Made by a program: the position numbers and the translations under genes. DNA of 64,000 nt. Source: Desulforamulus aeronauticus DSM 10349. GTDB taxonomy: Bacteria; Bacillota; Desulfotomaculia; Desulfotomaculales; Desulfotomaculaceae. Under the pieces are notes generated by a model. It was not told where the DNA came from. It ran no database searches and saw nothing but the letters and a program-made list of their open reading frames with translations. The stretch covers positions 1 to 64,000 of the forward strand of contig NZ_FRAR01000026.1 in the NCBI RefSeq assembly GCF_900142375.1, written 5' to 3'. Position 1 is the first letter of the stretch, and each line of letters begins with the position of its first letter. Shown here piece after piece: positions 51,860 through 62,489 of this stretch.

Positions 51860-53167
51860 TTAAAGTTCTCCCGTAATACTGGTGAGGGCATCCTGAACCG
51901 GTTGTTGATTTTCAACATCTGAAAATAAAGCAAGCTGGGTATAATTTTCTACCTTGGTAGGCTTAGCAAGCAATTTTTCTTTAATGGCTTCCTCCCGATA
52001 AGGAATTTGGCCAAAGTATTTTCCTTTGCAGGTTAAAAAATAACGAGCCCGCTTCATAACCACACCCAGCTTTTGTAGATCTTCAAAATCTAAGGAATGA
52101 AAGCGGCGTGCCGTAAGAATTCTTTGGGCCGACTTTACTCCAATGCCGGGAACCCGTAAGAGAAATCGATAATCCGCTTTGTTTACCTCCAGGGGAAACA
52201 GATGTAAATTACGCAGTGCCCAATCGGATTTAGGATCAAGCTGTAGGTGAAAGTTTGGGCTTGCCTCATTGAGTAGTTCCTTCGCTTCAAAACCATAAAA
52301 TCGCAGCAACCAGTCTGCCTGGTACAAGCGGTGCTCCCGGTTTAGAGGCGGAGACGCCAGGGTAGGCAGCTTGGGATTTGTGGAGACCGGTACATAGGCA
52401 GAGTAGTAAACTCTTTTTAGGTGGACACGGCGGTAAAGGCTTTCTGAAAGCTGCAGAATACGCAGATCGGTGTCCGGTGTCGCACCAACAATTAACTGAG
52501 TACTTTGCCCCGCCGGTACAAAGGAAGGTGCCTTCCGCGATTGTTTCCTTTCTTCTTGGCTCTCAACAATCTGTGAGCCGATGAGTTTCATGGGCTGCAG
52601 GATATTTTCTCTTTTTTTCTGCGGCGCCAGCAACTGTAAGCTCTCGCTGGTGGGAAGTTCGATATTGACACTCATGCGGTCCACAAGGGTGCCGGTTTCC
52701 GCAATTAAACGCCAGTCGGCACCTGGAATGGCTTTTACATGAATGTAACCGTTAAACCTGTATTGAGTTCTCAATAGTTTTACTGTACGCAATAAAGCTT
52801 CCATGGTTTGATTGGGGTTGGGCCAAACAGCCGAGCTGAGAAATAACCCCTCGATGTAGTTTCTTCGGTAAAAATTGATGGTTAAATCTGCCACTTCCTC
52901 GGGGGTAAAAGCTGCCCGGGGCAGATCGTTACTGGCCCGGTTAACACAATAGGCACAGTCATAGACGCAAAAATTAGTCTGTAGGATTTTTAGCAGAGAG
53001 ATGCAACGCCCGTCCTGGGACCAGCTATGGCAAATACCGCTGGCAGCGGCATTGCCCACTCCACCCGGTTTATTCTTGCGATTGCTGCCGCTGGAAGAGC
53101 AAGACACATCATACTTTGCCGCAGCAGACAGAATATTTAATTTCTCAAGCACTTCCACTAGCAACAC
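51860..53167 (-). CDS. Radical SAM protein, TIGR03916 type (putative DNA modification/repair)
   Basis: A 435-residue radical SAM enzyme. The [4Fe-4S] motif C-x3-C-x2-C is in TNFCVYDCAYCVNR (about residues 70-80). The C-terminal part carries a helix-hairpin-helix (LLRVPGIGVKSAQRIL, about 340-360), suggesting DNA binding. An N-terminal SCSSSGSNRKNKPGG loop is typical of TIGR03916. It is coupled to the TIGR03915 gene (overlapping stop/start). Substrate unknown. Confidence 0.87.
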   Translation of the reverse strand: MLLVEVLEKLNILSAAAKYDVSCSSSGSNRKNKPGGVGNAAASGICHSWSQDGRCISLLKILQTNFCVYDCAYCVNRASNDLPRAAFTPEEVADLTINFYRRNYIEGLFLSSAVWPNPNQTMEALLRTVKLLRTQYRFNGYIHVKAIPGADWRLIAETGTLVDRMSVNIELPTSESLQLLAPQKKRENILQPMKLIGSQIVESQEERKQSRKAPSFVPAGQSTQLIVGATPDTDLRILQLSESLYRRVHLKRVYYSAYVPVSTNPKLPTLASPPLNREHRLYQADWLLRFYGFEAKELLNEASPNFHLQLDPKSDWALRNLHLFPLEVNKADYRFLLRVPGIGVKSAQRILTARRFHSLDFEDLQKLGVVMKRARYFLTCKGKYFGQIPYREEAIKEKLLAKPTKVENYTQLALFSDVENQQPVQDALTSITGEL

Positions 53168-53240
53168 CCCAACTAGCTCAACCGAACATATGTTTATGTT
53201 CTATAACTTACCATATTTCTTCTCTCTTGGCAAACAAAAA

Positions 53241-53270
53241 ATACCTGCCCCTAATTTTGGGGACAGGTAT
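53241..53270 (-). terminator. Terminator overlapping the end of the AOR gene
   Basis: On the minus strand ATACCTGTCCCC / GGGGCAGGTAT is followed by TTTTTTG. The 5' arm encodes the last residues (TCPQN) of the oxidoreductase. Confidence 0.75.
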
Positions 53271-54990
53271 GGGCTTTATAATGCTCTACCATTTCTTGAA
53301 AGGCTTCCCGGTTGAGATTACCCGTGACACTGGTTGTCTCAAAGAAACGTTTGGGAACTTCTACTTGATTAAAATCATAGCCTAACTGACGTCGAGTATC
53401 CTGCTTCAGCCTGAATATGTCTTCACCAAGCTTTTCCAGTTCTTCTTCCGTGCTGGGAATGCCGATGGAATCTAAAGCTGCTAGCACGGTATCCAGCTGG
53501 TAAATCTCCCGGGCAAAGAGGCAAATGGTGAGGCAGTTCAAGACATTGCGCCATTTTTCTTCTTTCACTAAAGCCTCTACTTTTTCCACCGGGGATTTAT
53601 CCTTTAGTTTTTGATCCACTGAATAACCGGCATTATCTAAGTGACTGTGTCTGGCTCCCACAGCCTGTCCCAAGATGTTAGCATAACCCGTATGATAACC
53701 CGCAATCTCGTTTTTGGCCAAGGTCATCGCATACTCCTGCCCACCATATCGTTGGGCGGCAGCGTAGGCGCCAAGGGCTAAGAAACGATATAGCTCGTTG
53801 GGCTGCTGAACAAGCTTTCTGAGAATTTGCAAATAAGGCTTGGAGTGATCAAAGGCTGGCCTGACACCCAGCTGTTCTTCGGTCAGTATCCCTTTTTCAA
53901 AGGCTTCGGTCACCCAGCCCAACAGCACGCCAGCGGATATGGCATCCAATCCCAGCTCCTCCACAGCATCGATCAATTCATAAATCTTTTCCTGGCTAGA
54001 CATGCCCAAAAAAGAGCCTAGGGCAAAGATTAATTCATGATCATAGGAGAGATTTTTGGATTCGTAATCGTACCCCGGACCGAACTCCCTGCGATGCAAA
54101 CCAATATGAATGCAGCCAACCGGGCAACCGGCACAGGCCATTTTACGGATGAGGCTTTGTTCCGCAAAGGCTTCCCCGCTAATAGCTGCAGCTTGATCGA
54201 AAGAGCTTTGCTGCAGGTTTTTGGTGGGTAAGCCATTAAGGTTGTTCAGTCCATTGACATTAATAGCTGTACCGATGCCATGATACTTATCCATAATATC
54301 GGTGGTAACTGCTTTATTATAGATCTCTTTATAAACCCGGCTGTATTGGGCGAAATTTTCAATAGGTTCTTCTCTCTCGCCATGAATTACCACAGCCTTC
54401 AAATTCTTGGAGCCAAACAAGGCCCCTAAGCCCAGACGGCCAAAGTGGCGGTAGGTATCAACATTGACATTGGCAAAACGTACGCCCCGCTCGCCGGCTG
54501 GTCCGATGCGAATACAACTGCGATGCCCCCGACCCGACTCCAAATCTCGTAGGATACTACCGGTTTCTGAAACCGATAGTCCCCACAGGGCTGTGGCATC
54601 TTTAAATCGTACCCCTTGATGACTGATGGCTAGGTACATCGGCCGCTTCGCCCGTCCCTTAATAACAATGGCCTGGAACCCGGTCATGCGCATAGCCAGG
54701 GCCAGCCGCATACCAGCGTAACTCTCTCCCCACTCCCCGGTTAGCGGTGAACGGAATACCGCCACCGTTTTGGTTACCACCGGAAAAATGGTGGACATAG
54801 GGCCATTGGCTAGAATGATAGGCTGTACAGGGTCTAAAGCATCCTTCTCTACATCTACCAACTCGGAAAACAGCTTGGTAGCCACTCCAATACCCCCGAT
54901 GAAGGGTGCTAAATCCTCCCGACGGATGGTTTCTACCCTTTCCTCCGCAAGGTTAATCACTAAGATTCTGGGTACTGGTTTAACGGCCAT
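53251..54990 (-). CDS. Aldehyde:ferredoxin oxidoreductase (tungstopterin AOR family)
   Basis: A 579-residue AOR family enzyme oxidising aldehydes to acids with ferredoxin as acceptor. The N-terminal domain has IGGIGVATKLF and GPAGERGVRFANV, which bind tungsto-bis-pterin. C286, C289 and C293 (CAGCPVGC) with a later cysteine in NCLTICLF bind the [4Fe-4S] cluster. Length is near the family norm (about 600). The ferredoxin gene overlaps its start by 11 bp, so the pair is co-expressed. Aldehyde substrate unknown. Confidence 0.87.
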   Translation of the reverse strand: MAVKPVPRILVINLAEERVETIRREDLAPFIGGIGVATKLFSELVDVEKDALDPVQPIILANGPMSTIFPVVTKTVAVFRSPLTGEWGESYAGMRLALAMRMTGFQAIVIKGRAKRPMYLAISHQGVRFKDATALWGLSVSETGSILRDLESGRGHRSCIRIGPAGERGVRFANVNVDTYRHFGRLGLGALFGSKNLKAVVIHGEREEPIENFAQYSRVYKEIYNKAVTTDIMDKYHGIGTAINVNGLNNLNGLPTKNLQQSSFDQAAAISGEAFAEQSLIRKMACAGCPVGCIHIGLHRREFGPGYDYESKNLSYDHELIFALGSFLGMSSQEKIYELIDAVEELGLDAISAGVLLGWVTEAFEKGILTEEQLGVRPAFDHSKPYLQILRKLVQQPNELYRFLALGAYAAAQRYGGQEYAMTLAKNEIAGYHTGYANILGQAVGARHSHLDNAGYSVDQKLKDKSPVEKVEALVKEEKWRNVLNCLTICLFAREIYQLDTVLAALDSIGIPSTEEELEKLGEDIFRLKQDTRRQLGYDFNQVEVPKRFFETTSVTGNLNREAFQEMVEHYKAHTCPQN

Positions 54991-55396
54991 CTTCTCTTAC
55001 CTCCATGGTAATTACCTGGTGAGGGCAAAAGCGAGTACAACTGCCGCATTGAATGCAGATAAGCGGTTTATTGCTGGTATGATCGAAACGAATGGTTTTA
55101 ACCACACAGGCTTCCACGCACTCTTGACACCCCAGACATTTTTCCGGGATGAATCGAACACCACCGCCGTTGCGGGGCAGGAGAGCGCCGCAGTGGCAAG
55201 CCTTGGCACAGGCTGGTTCCGAACACCCTCGACAAATATCCGCTAAAAAGCGGCTTTGCAGCCCACCAGCCGTATGAATCTGAATCGCTGACTGCTGCAG
55301 GGAAAAGCTGTGCCGTACCGTTCTGGCACAGGCCAACATACAGGAATAACAGCCAATGCATTTGGCCATATAGTTTGCTTGCAGTATTTTTGCCAT
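54980..55396 (-). CDS. Four-cluster-type ferredoxin subunit for AOR
   Basis: A 138-residue iron-sulfur protein with cysteine motifs CIGCYSCMLAC (13-23), CRGCSEPACAKAC, CLGCQECVEAC and CIQCGSCTRFCP, enough for about four [4Fe-4S] clusters, in an HycB/DmsB-like arrangement. It probably transfers electrons from the aldehyde oxidoreductase. It starts 33 bp after asnS ends, so the three genes may share a transcript. Confidence 0.85.
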   Translation of the reverse strand: MAKILQANYMAKCIGCYSCMLACARTVRHSFSLQQSAIQIHTAGGLQSRFLADICRGCSEPACAKACHCGALLPRNGGGVRFIPEKCLGCQECVEACVVKTIRFDHTSNKPLICIQCGSCTRFCPHQVITMEVREDGR

Positions 55397-55429
55397 GGTA
55401 ACCCCTTATCGTTGGTAAAGTGAGACGTG

Positions 55430-56722
55430 TTAGGGATACACGCGATAAAGCATGCGCGGGTAAGGAATGGTCTCCCGCACGTGATCCAATTTGCAAATCC
55501 AGGCTACTGTCCTCTCCAGGCCTAAACCAAAGCCGGCATGGGGCACACTGCCGTAGCGGCGTAAATCCAGATACCACTCAAAGGCTTCCTTAGGCAGTTT
55601 GTGCTCTTCGAGACGCTGTTCTAAAAGCTGCAGGTCATCAATCCGCTGACCACCGCCAATCATCTCGCCGTAACCTTCCGGTGCGATTAAATCGGCCCCT
55701 AAGACTACTTTGGGGTCTGCCGGGTCTGGCTTCATGTAAAAAGCTTTAATTTCTGTGGGGTAGCGATCAATAAATACCGGTGAGTCAAAGCTTTCGGAAA
55801 TAATTGTTTCGTGAGGTGCGCCAAAGTCCTCGCCCCACACAAACTCCTCCCCTTTGCTCTTTAACAGTTCAACGGCTTCTGTATAGCTGAGTTTGGGAAA
55901 GGGAAGTTTAACAGCTTCCAGTTTACTGATATCCCGGCCCAATAATTCCAGATCTTTGCGACGGCGTTCTAAGACCCGCTGCACAATAAAATAAACCATT
56001 TCCTCCTGCAGCTTCATGTTATCTTCATGGTCAAAAAAAGCTGCCTCGGCTTCAATCATCCAAAATTCCATCAGGTGACGACGGGTCTTGGATTTTTCCG
56101 CCCGGAAGGTTGGTCCAAAGCAATACATACGTCCTACCGCCATGGCGGAGGCTTCATTGTACAGTTGACCGCTCTGGGTAAGATAGGCTTTTTCACCATG
56201 ATAGTCCAATTCAAATAAAGTCGTAGTACCCTCGCAGGCCGCGGGCGTAATAATGGGGCTATCCACCAGGGTAAAGTCATTTTGGTGAAAAAAGTCCCGG
56301 GCAGTCTGTTCAATTTCCGCTCTAATGCGTAACACTGCGTTTTGCCGTGGGGTTCTAATCCACAGGTGTCGGCGATCCATTAAGAAATCTACGCCGTGCT
56401 CTTTATGGGTAATTGGATATTCTTGAGCTAAACTAATGAGTTCTACCCCGGTTACAGACATTTCATAACCACCCATAGAGCGGGGCTCTTCTCGCACAAC
56501 TCCCTTTACTCGAATAGCAGATTCTTGGGTAATACCCTTGGCCATTTCAAAAAGTTCCGGTGCTTCACTCTTGACTAGTACGCTTTGCACCATGCCGGTA
56601 CCGTCCCTGACAATTAAAAATTGGATCTTACCGGAGGAACGTTTGTTGTATAACCAGCCCTGAATCGTTACTTCTTCCCCTACATGTTTGCCAAGATGCT
56701 TAATCAATGTACCCTGTTGCAT
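55430..56722 (-). CDS. asnS: Asparaginyl-tRNA synthetase
   Basis: A 430-residue class IIb synthetase: an N-terminal OB-fold anticodon-binding domain (about 15-100, [20 protein letters not shown]), motif 2 [19 protein letters not shown] with the AsnRS/AspRS signature, and motif 3 [13 protein letters not shown] near the end. It charges tRNA-Asn. The motif WMIEAE rather than an AspRS pattern supports asparagine. Confidence 0.92.
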   Translation of the reverse strand: MQQGTLIKHLGKHVGEEVTIQGWLYNKRSSGKIQFLIVRDGTGMVQSVLVKSEAPELFEMAKGITQESAIRVKGVVREEPRSMGGYEMSVTGVELISLAQEYPITHKEHGVDFLMDRRHLWIRTPRQNAVLRIRAEIEQTARDFFHQNDFTLVDSPIITPAACEGTTTLFELDYHGEKAYLTQSGQLYNEASAMAVGRMYCFGPTFRAEKSKTRRHLMEFWMIEAEAAFFDHEDNMKLQEEMVYFIVQRVLERRRKDLELLGRDISKLEAVKLPFPKLSYTEAVELLKSKGEEFVWGEDFGAPHETIISESFDSPVFIDRYPTEIKAFYMKPDPADPKVVLGADLIAPEGYGEMIGGGQRIDDLQLLEQRLEEHKLPKEAFEWYLDLRRYGSVPHAGFGLGLERTVAWICKLDHVRETIPYPRMLYRVYP

Positions 56723-56808
56723 TTCTTCACCTCAACACAAAGTTTTCCATATTATATTATCATTCTCTACGGTGTTAAATCTATACAAATCTACTACTGC
56801 ATAGCAAA

Positions 56809-56830
56809 GAGCCCCTGCTTTGAGGGGCTC
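56809..56830 (-). terminator. Terminator after the activase gene
   Basis: GAGCCCC / GGGGCTC with an 8-nt loop, between the activase gene end (56836) and asnS; the minus-strand T tail is short (TTTGC), the plus-strand tail TTTTATT stronger. Confidence 0.65.
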
Positions 56831-56835
56831 TTTTA

Positions 56836-57615
56836 TTACACGAAATCCTTTTTAGCTACGTCCCGGGCATGCAGCGCTGCACCTAAGGCTCCCGCCAATT
56901 GGCCCAGTTCCGGTGCAACTACCGGTGCGCCAGCTTCTATGGCTAAACGGTTTCTGACATCCTGGTTTTTAGCTACACCGCCGGTAAAAAGTATTTGCTT
57001 GGCCGGACCAAAACGGCTGGCCATACCCCAGACTCGCCGGGCCACTGAACGGTGAATGCCCGCTATGATGTCCTGTTTATCCGCTCCCTTGGCTAACAGA
57101 CTGATAACCTCGGATTCGGCAAAAACAGTACACATACTGTTAATCTCCAGCGGTTGACGATCTTTGGCCAATTCTGCCAATTGGCTAACATCCACCCCCA
57201 GAGCCGCTGCCATTACTTGGAGAAAACGGCCGGTTCCTGCAGCACATTTATCGTTCATGGCAAAGTCAAGCACTTTACCTTGATCGTTCATTAGAATGGC
57301 TTTGCTGTCTTGACCACCGATATCAATCACTAGTCCACCACCACTGACCAGGTAATTAGCACCTCTGGCATGACAGTGTATTTCAGTTACTGCCTTATCG
57401 ATGAACCCCAGAGAAATCCTGCCATAACCAGTTCCTACTCTATAGGCTACTTCACTGTCGCCAATTCCCGTCTGTTGCAGCAGTTCCTGATACGTATTTA
57501 GGCCAGCCTCTCTGGGACTCCAGCCAGTGGGGCGAACCAAATAGTAAATTTCATCTTCTTGTAAGAAAACGACTTTTGTCGATACGGAACCCACATCTAT
57601 GCCAGCAGTGATCAT
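56836..57615 (-). CDS. 2-hydroxyacyl-CoA dehydratase-type activator ATPase (HgdC/BadF family)
   Basis: A 259-residue ASKHA ATPase with phosphate motif GIDVGSVSTKVVFLQ, GGQDSKAILM and FTGGVAKNQDVRNRL. Two cysteines, in NDKCAAGTGRF and INSMCTVFAESE, hold the bridging [4Fe-4S] cluster of the homodimer. It injects a low-potential electron, driven by ATP, into its partner, which is encoded 3 bp upstream. Confidence 0.88.
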   Translation of the reverse strand: MITAGIDVGSVSTKVVFLQEDEIYYLVRPTGWSPREAGLNTYQELLQQTGIGDSEVAYRVGTGYGRISLGFIDKAVTEIHCHARGANYLVSGGGLVIDIGGQDSKAILMNDQGKVLDFAMNDKCAAGTGRFLQVMAAALGVDVSQLAELAKDRQPLEINSMCTVFAESEVISLLAKGADKQDIIAGIHRSVARRVWGMASRFGPAKQILFTGGVAKNQDVRNRLAIEAGAPVVAPELGQLAGALGAALHARDVAKKDFV

Positions 57616-57618
57616 CTA

Positions 57619-58776
57619 CTATTCCCCCTGAACTAGCTCCAGGAAGGCTTGTACCCGAACCCTGAGCTGTTCCACATCGGATTCTGAGTAATCGGTCTCC
57701 AAATGCATATACGGTAGATTTAGCTCATTTTGTACATAATCCCGGATAACAAAGGCTTCCACGTTATAGGTGTGACAGGCCTGCCAAGTAAGATCCACCA
57801 CGGCATCCACTTGATATTCCTTCGCCATTTTATTAATTAACTCTAATCTGCCCTCGTTGGGAGACATGCAGGAACAAGGAATGCTCAGGTATTTTTCAGC
57901 TAAGGCGACCATGACATCTTTGTTTTCGTCTTCATCAACCAGCCGATCCAGTGCTTTGTAGCCAGAGCAGTTTTCAAAGGCCACCACCGAAGCACCACTC
58001 TCTTCCAGCAAACGTACCACTTTCTCAGAGCCAAAGCCAACCGGACAGCCCGTTAGCAAGATACGGGGTGTTTCAGAGGTAAAGGGACTGCTACCCTGGG
58101 CAGCAAGCTCTTCAATTTCAGCGGTTAAGTCTTCCACTAATTTAATGCCGTCTTCTTTATTAATATTAAAGCTCTTTGTCCAGACCGAAACCAACAGATC
58201 TACACCAGTGACCGGTGAGGGTTTAACCTTGGTGGTAGCATGCAGGCGGCGCATGACTTCTCTTTCCCGGTTCATTAGTTTAATGGCACTTCTGAGATCT
58301 TCTTCAGAGATTTCCACCGCAAATTTTTCTGCTAACCAATCTTTAAAAATCTCCATTTCTTTGGTCCAGGCGGCCAGTGTTTGTTTCCCATTTTGGTTTT
58401 GGGGCAAATTCATGACATGCATGGGCTTGATTTTGCTCATTAACTCATACATTTTTTTCTTACCATCGCAAGTGGTTTCTGCCACCAATACATCCGCTGC
58501 TTCAAAATACGGACACTTTTTGCTAACAGCAAAGCCATAGCTTGATTTAATCAAAGGACAGAGATTCCTTGGCAAATCTCTTTCAGCCGCGGCAATGGGT
58601 TCTTGCCGGGTGCCACACAGGGTTACGGGATGGGCTCCTGCCGCTAATATGATCTCTTGGGGGGAATAGGTGCAGTAACAACCAACCACCTTTCTTCCCT
58701 CTAGTTTCGCGTTTTGTACGGTAAGTACATTTAAGTTTCTTAATTCATCAAAAATCTTCATGCTTTGAGGTCTCAT
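57619..58776 (-). CDS. Double-cubane-cluster reductase / 2-hydroxyacyl-CoA dehydratase D-type subunit
   Basis: A 385-residue HgdB/FldC-like iron-sulfur protein. Conserved cysteines lie in VGCYCTYSP, RNLCPLIKSSYGF, KKCPYFEAADV and ETTCDGKKK. It has only one subunit plus activase in the operon, as in the double-cubane cluster proteins (YjiM/YjiL type) that perform ATP-driven low-potential reductions, and not the two-subunit dehydratases. GGAGG precedes ATG 58776. Physiological substrate unknown. Confidence 0.82.
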   Translation of the reverse strand: MRPQSMKIFDELRNLNVLTVQNAKLEGRKVVGCYCTYSPQEIILAAGAHPVTLCGTRQEPIAAAERDLPRNLCPLIKSSYGFAVSKKCPYFEAADVLVAETTCDGKKKMYELMSKIKPMHVMNLPQNQNGKQTLAAWTKEMEIFKDWLAEKFAVEISEEDLRSAIKLMNREREVMRRLHATTKVKPSPVTGVDLLVSVWTKSFNINKEDGIKLVEDLTAEIEELAAQGSSPFTSETPRILLTGCPVGFGSEKVVRLLEESGASVVAFENCSGYKALDRLVDEDENKDVMVALAEKYLSIPCSCMSPNEGRLELINKMAKEYQVDAVVDLTWQACHTYNVEAFVIRDYVQNELNLPYMHLETDYSESDVEQLRVRVQAFLELVQGE

Positions 58777-58957
58777 GAATTAGTTCCTCCACTTTCATTT
58801 ATTTACTCCATTTTTAAAATATTAAAGCCCAGAATCTATATTCCTTTTATAATAAATATAAAATTATTTCATAGATAACCAGAGTATTATAACTAAAGTG
58901 GATTGTTGTTCTTTCTGCTGATTCCCTGTGATATAATTTTGGCAAGGGAGGGACCAA

Positions 58958-59155
58958 ATGGTGTTTGATATTATCTGTTATCGCTTAAAAGGCCACCTTA
59001 ATTATCAATGTGAGATTGTAGCTGCGGGAAAATCTATTGAAGATGCCGTGGACAACTGGCAAAATGTTGTAGACAGCCACAGAGTTACTGGTTTTACTAG
59101 CCAAGAGGCAGCCAATGATTATGTCAGGAAAAATTATGAGAATGACTCTAACTAA
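58958..59155 (+). CDS. Small hypothetical protein
   Basis: A 65-residue soluble protein (MVFDIICYRLKGHLNYQCEI) predicted alpha/beta, followed by a terminator shared with pflA. AGGGAGGGACC precedes the ATG. Convergent with pflA. I do not recognise the family. Confidence 0.6.
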   Translation: MVFDIICYRLKGHLNYQCEIVAAGKSIEDAVDNWQNVVDSHRVTGFTSQEAANDYVRKNYENDSN

Positions 59156-59171
59156 ACTATGCTGTAAACAG

Positions 59172-59204
59172 TAAGACCCTCCTAAGAAATGTAGGAGGGT
59201 CTTA
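59172..59204. terminator. Bidirectional terminator overlapping pflA end
   Basis: A perfect 13-bp stem TAAGACCCTCCTA / TAGGAGGGTCTTA; its arm encodes the last residues of PflA (IRPSYIS). Confidence 0.8.
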
Positions 59205-59958
59205 TCGTGCTTAAACCAATAGCAGCTAGCAGATCCTTTGAGACAGTCTCAAGGTCTTTTTCATTCGGAGGCTTTACGTTATGTAACGTGTAGATTAAGC
59301 CAAGTTTTTGCCATTTGTGAATGCCTAAAGGGTGGTAAGGCAATAATTCTATTTTTTGTACCTGATCGCCTAGGGTAGTTAGGAGTTCTTTTAATTTAGC
59401 GATCTGCACCGGAGAATCATTGATGCCCGGAAGCACAACATAGCGTATCCAGAGAGGAGTCTTTCTTTCCTGAATAGTTTTGAGGGCAGTATAAAATGTG
59501 TCGTCACTTTTTCCTGTCAACCAACGGTAAAGCTGATGATCGGTGGCCTTTACATCTAGCACCAACAGGTCCGTGTAGGACAAGACTTTTTCCAGGGCTG
59601 TTCTGTTAACCCAACCGGAGGTGTCAACGGCTGTATGAATACCTGCCTTTTTACATTCTTTCAATATGTCAGCAGCAAATTCCGCTTGTAGTAATGGTTC
59701 ACCCCCTGAGATGGTTACACCGCCCTGGTTCGTAAAGTAATGTTTAAATCTAAGTACCTTTTTGATTACTTCGGAAGCATTAATCTCATACCCGTCCTGG
59801 GGATTCCAGGTATCTGGGTTATGGCAATAGCGGCACCGCAAGGCACACCCTTGGAAAAAGATAACACAGCGCAACCCCGGACCATCCAGGGTACCACAAC
59901 TCTCAATGGAATGAATTCTCCCTTTCAATGGTTTCCCTCCCTGGTTAGAATCTCTCAA
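59182..59958 (-). CDS. pflA: Pyruvate formate-lyase activating enzyme
   Basis: A 258-residue radical SAM glycyl-radical activase. The C-x3-C-x2-C motif is C38/C42/C45 in [15 protein letters not shown], diagnostic for PFL activases. It has no extra ferredoxin-type insert, as in PflA proper. It generates the glycyl radical on PflB using SAM. It overlaps the end of pflB by 14 bp. Confidence 0.92.
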   Translation of the reverse strand: MRDSNQGGKPLKGRIHSIESCGTLDGPGLRCVIFFQGCALRCRYCHNPDTWNPQDGYEINASEVIKKVLRFKHYFTNQGGVTISGGEPLLQAEFAADILKECKKAGIHTAVDTSGWVNRTALEKVLSYTDLLVLDVKATDHQLYRWLTGKSDDTFYTALKTIQERKTPLWIRYVVLPGINDSPVQIAKLKELLTTLGDQVQKIELLPYHPLGIHKWQKLGLIYTLHNVKPPNEKDLETVSKDLLAAIGLSTIRPSYIS

Positions 59959-62185
59959 AGAAGGTTCTCTGAATCACTTCAAGCTGGTGAGCCCTGGACA
60001 GTTTGGTGAAATGTACGGCATATCCGGAAACCCTCACCGTTAATTGTGGATACTTCTCCGGTTCCTGGATAGCCTTTTCCAGGGTTTCCCTGTCCAGAAC
60101 GTTAACGTTTAGGTGGTGAGCCTGCTGGCTAAAATAGCCGTCCAGGATAGCAACTAGGTTACCCACCCTATCTTCTACACTTTTGCCCAGAGCCCTGGGA
60201 ATCATGGAAAAGGTATTACTGATCCCATCTAAGCAGGCTTCATAGGGCAATTTGGCCACGGAATTAAGACTGGCTAGAGCTCCGTTGGTATCCCTGCCAT
60301 GCATGGGGTTGGCACCGGGAGCAAAGGCTGCCCCGCTTGGCCTGCCATCAGGAGTTGTGCCGGTTTTTTTACCATACATCACATTGGAAGTGATGGTCAG
60401 TACGGACAGAGTGTGTCTGGCATTTCTATAGGCGGTATATTTTTTCAAAGTATGGCTAAAACCGCGAACCAATTCAACGGCAATGGCATCCACACGGTCA
60501 TCATCGTTTCCGTACTTAGGGAAATCACCCTCAATTTTAAAGTCAACGGCTATGCCTGCCTCATTCCGTATCGGGTAAACTTTAGCATGTTTAATGGCAC
60601 TCAAGGAATCGGCTACCACTGACAGGCCTGCTATACCAAAGGCCATCAGACGTTCTACTTCACTATCGTGTAAGGCCATTTGTATCTTTTCGTAGGCGTA
60701 CTTATCATGCATGAAGTGAATTAAATTCATGGTGCTAACATAAAGCTGGCATAACCAGTCTTGTAACCCTATAAAATTTCTTTTCACCTGTTCATACTGT
60801 AGAACCTCTCCCTCCGGCAGGGGAACCTCCGGGGCCAATTGTTTACCTGTGATTTCATCCCTGCCACCGTTAATTGCTAACAGTAACAACTTGGCCAGGT
60901 TAGCCCGGGCTCCGAAAAACTGCATCTGTTTCCCTATTTTCATCGCCGACACACAACAGGCAATGCCGTAATCGTCACCAAAGTAGCCACGCATGAGGTC
61001 GTCATTTTCATATTGCACGGAGCTGGTCTGGATAGAAATTTGGCTGCAAAAATCTTTAAAGGGTTTCGGTAAACTCTTTGACCACAATACCGTTAAATTT
61101 GGCTCAGGAGCCGGACCAAGGTTAATTAGTGTTTGCAAAAAACGATAAGAGTTCTTCGTCACCATGGTTCTTCCGTCCAACCCCATTCCCCCGATGGCTT
61201 CCGTAATCCACATCGGGTCACCGGCAAATAATTTATCGTAATCCGGTGTTCTTAACTGCCGGGCCAAGCGTAATTTAATGACGAACTGATCAACTAATTC
61301 CTGGGCTTCCCTTTCATTTAATAAACCTGTCCTTACATCTCTTTCAATATAGATGTCAAGAAATGTGCTGACTCGGCCCAGCGACATAGCAGCACCGTTT
61401 TGCTCCTTGATGGCAGCCAAATAGGCAAAATATACCCATTGAAAGGCCTCCCGGGCATTGGCAGCGGGCTGGTCGATGGCAATGCCGTATTGACCCGCCA
61501 TTTCCTTTAGCAATTGTAATGATTTCACTTGTTCTTTTATTTCTTCTCTTACTTGTATGGTTTCGGAAGTCATCGGCGGCGAGGACATTCCCTTTAGATC
61601 TTTTTCTTTTTCTGTTATCAGCCTGTCCACCCCGTAGAGGGCTACTCTTCTGTAATCCCCGATAATTCTGCCCCTGCCATAAGCATCGGGCAGCCCGGTA
61701 ATAATGCCCAGGCTTCTGGCCTGGCGCATCTCGTTGGTGTAGGTGTCAAACACGCCGTCATTATGGGTTTTTCTATATTTGGCAAAAAACTCTTCCAACT
61801 GACGGTCAAAGGTATAACCGTAAGCATTACAGGCTTCCCTGGCCATTCGTAAGCCGCCAAAGGGGTTTACAGAACGTTCCAAAGGTCTTTCGGTCTGTAC
61901 TCCGACAATAAGTTCCCGTTCGCGGTCAATATACCCCGGTCCATAAGCATTAATGCCGGAAACACGGGAAATATCAACACTGAGTACCCCGCCATTGGCT
62001 CGTTCTTCCTGAAAAAGTGCCAAACATTTTTCCCAGAGTTTTTTTGTTTTTTCAGTTTCATTACAAAGAAAATCTTTACCTCCAGAATACGGGGTGTAAT
62101 TATGCTGGATAAAGTCCCGGACGTCTATTTCCTGTTGCCATTTTTGCCCCAAAAAACCATGCCACTCTTGTTTCACGCTAGCCAA
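59945..62185 (-). CDS. pflB: Formate C-acetyltransferase (pyruvate formate-lyase)
   Basis: A 746-residue glycyl radical enzyme. The adjacent catalytic cysteines are in [12 protein letters not shown] (about 409-410), which separates true PFL from other glycyl radical enzymes, and the radical glycine is in [10 protein letters not shown] (G721). It splits pyruvate with CoA to acetyl-CoA and formate. Length matches the E. coli enzyme. An interspersed repeat and a terminator separate it from the upstream gene. Confidence 0.94.
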   Translation of the reverse strand: MASVKQEWHGFLGQKWQQEIDVRDFIQHNYTPYSGGKDFLCNETEKTKKLWEKCLALFQEERANGGVLSVDISRVSGINAYGPGYIDRERELIVGVQTERPLERSVNPFGGLRMAREACNAYGYTFDRQLEEFFAKYRKTHNDGVFDTYTNEMRQARSLGIITGLPDAYGRGRIIGDYRRVALYGVDRLITEKEKDLKGMSSPPMTSETIQVREEIKEQVKSLQLLKEMAGQYGIAIDQPAANAREAFQWVYFAYLAAIKEQNGAAMSLGRVSTFLDIYIERDVRTGLLNEREAQELVDQFVIKLRLARQLRTPDYDKLFAGDPMWITEAIGGMGLDGRTMVTKNSYRFLQTLINLGPAPEPNLTVLWSKSLPKPFKDFCSQISIQTSSVQYENDDLMRGYFGDDYGIACCVSAMKIGKQMQFFGARANLAKLLLLAINGGRDEITGKQLAPEVPLPEGEVLQYEQVKRNFIGLQDWLCQLYVSTMNLIHFMHDKYAYEKIQMALHDSEVERLMAFGIAGLSVVADSLSAIKHAKVYPIRNEAGIAVDFKIEGDFPKYGNDDDRVDAIAVELVRGFSHTLKKYTAYRNARHTLSVLTITSNVMYGKKTGTTPDGRPSGAAFAPGANPMHGRDTNGALASLNSVAKLPYEACLDGISNTFSMIPRALGKSVEDRVGNLVAILDGYFSQQAHHLNVNVLDRETLEKAIQEPEKYPQLTVRVSGYAVHFTKLSRAHQLEVIQRTFFERF

Positions 62186-62197
62186 CTCCTTTATATT

Positions 62198-62291
62198 AGA
62201 AAAACTTGGCTTGTGCCAAGTCTTTGACTCGGGCAGAAGCCTTAGTTTTTCTTATACTTTCGTCAATAGAAATTTTATACTTCTGAAAGTG
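62198..62291 (+). repeat. Interspersed repeat, copy C
   Basis: AGAAAAACTTGGCTTGTGCC, then AAGTCTTTGACTCGGGCAGA, AGCCTTAGTTTTTCTTATAC and an ending TTCTGAAAGTG. It is the best preserved copy, alignable to 691-783 and 63774-63850 directly and to 6803-6883 inverted. It lies just upstream of pflB. Confidence 0.75.
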
Positions 62292-62300
62292 AAAATAAAA

Positions 62301-62349
62301 ACCGCCTGGACAATAACATTACTAAAGTAATGTTATTTGCCCAGGCGGT
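62301..62349 (-). terminator. Long hairpin between DUF362 gene and pflB
   Basis: ACCGCCTGG (62301-62309) pairs with CCAGGCGGT (62341-62349), enclosing AATAACATTAC / GTAATGTTATT. On the minus strand it is followed by TTTTTATTTTC, so it can terminate the gene upstream of pflB. Confidence 0.75.
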
Positions 62350-62489
62350 CGGCGTTAAACAGTTACAATCCTCTGTGGTACTCCACAAATAATTCCGCCA
62401 GTCATGCAACTGTTACTATTGAATTTTAATTAAAATTATAAACACAGCGTAAACAATTTGCAATAGTTAATTATCCAACCTACGCTATG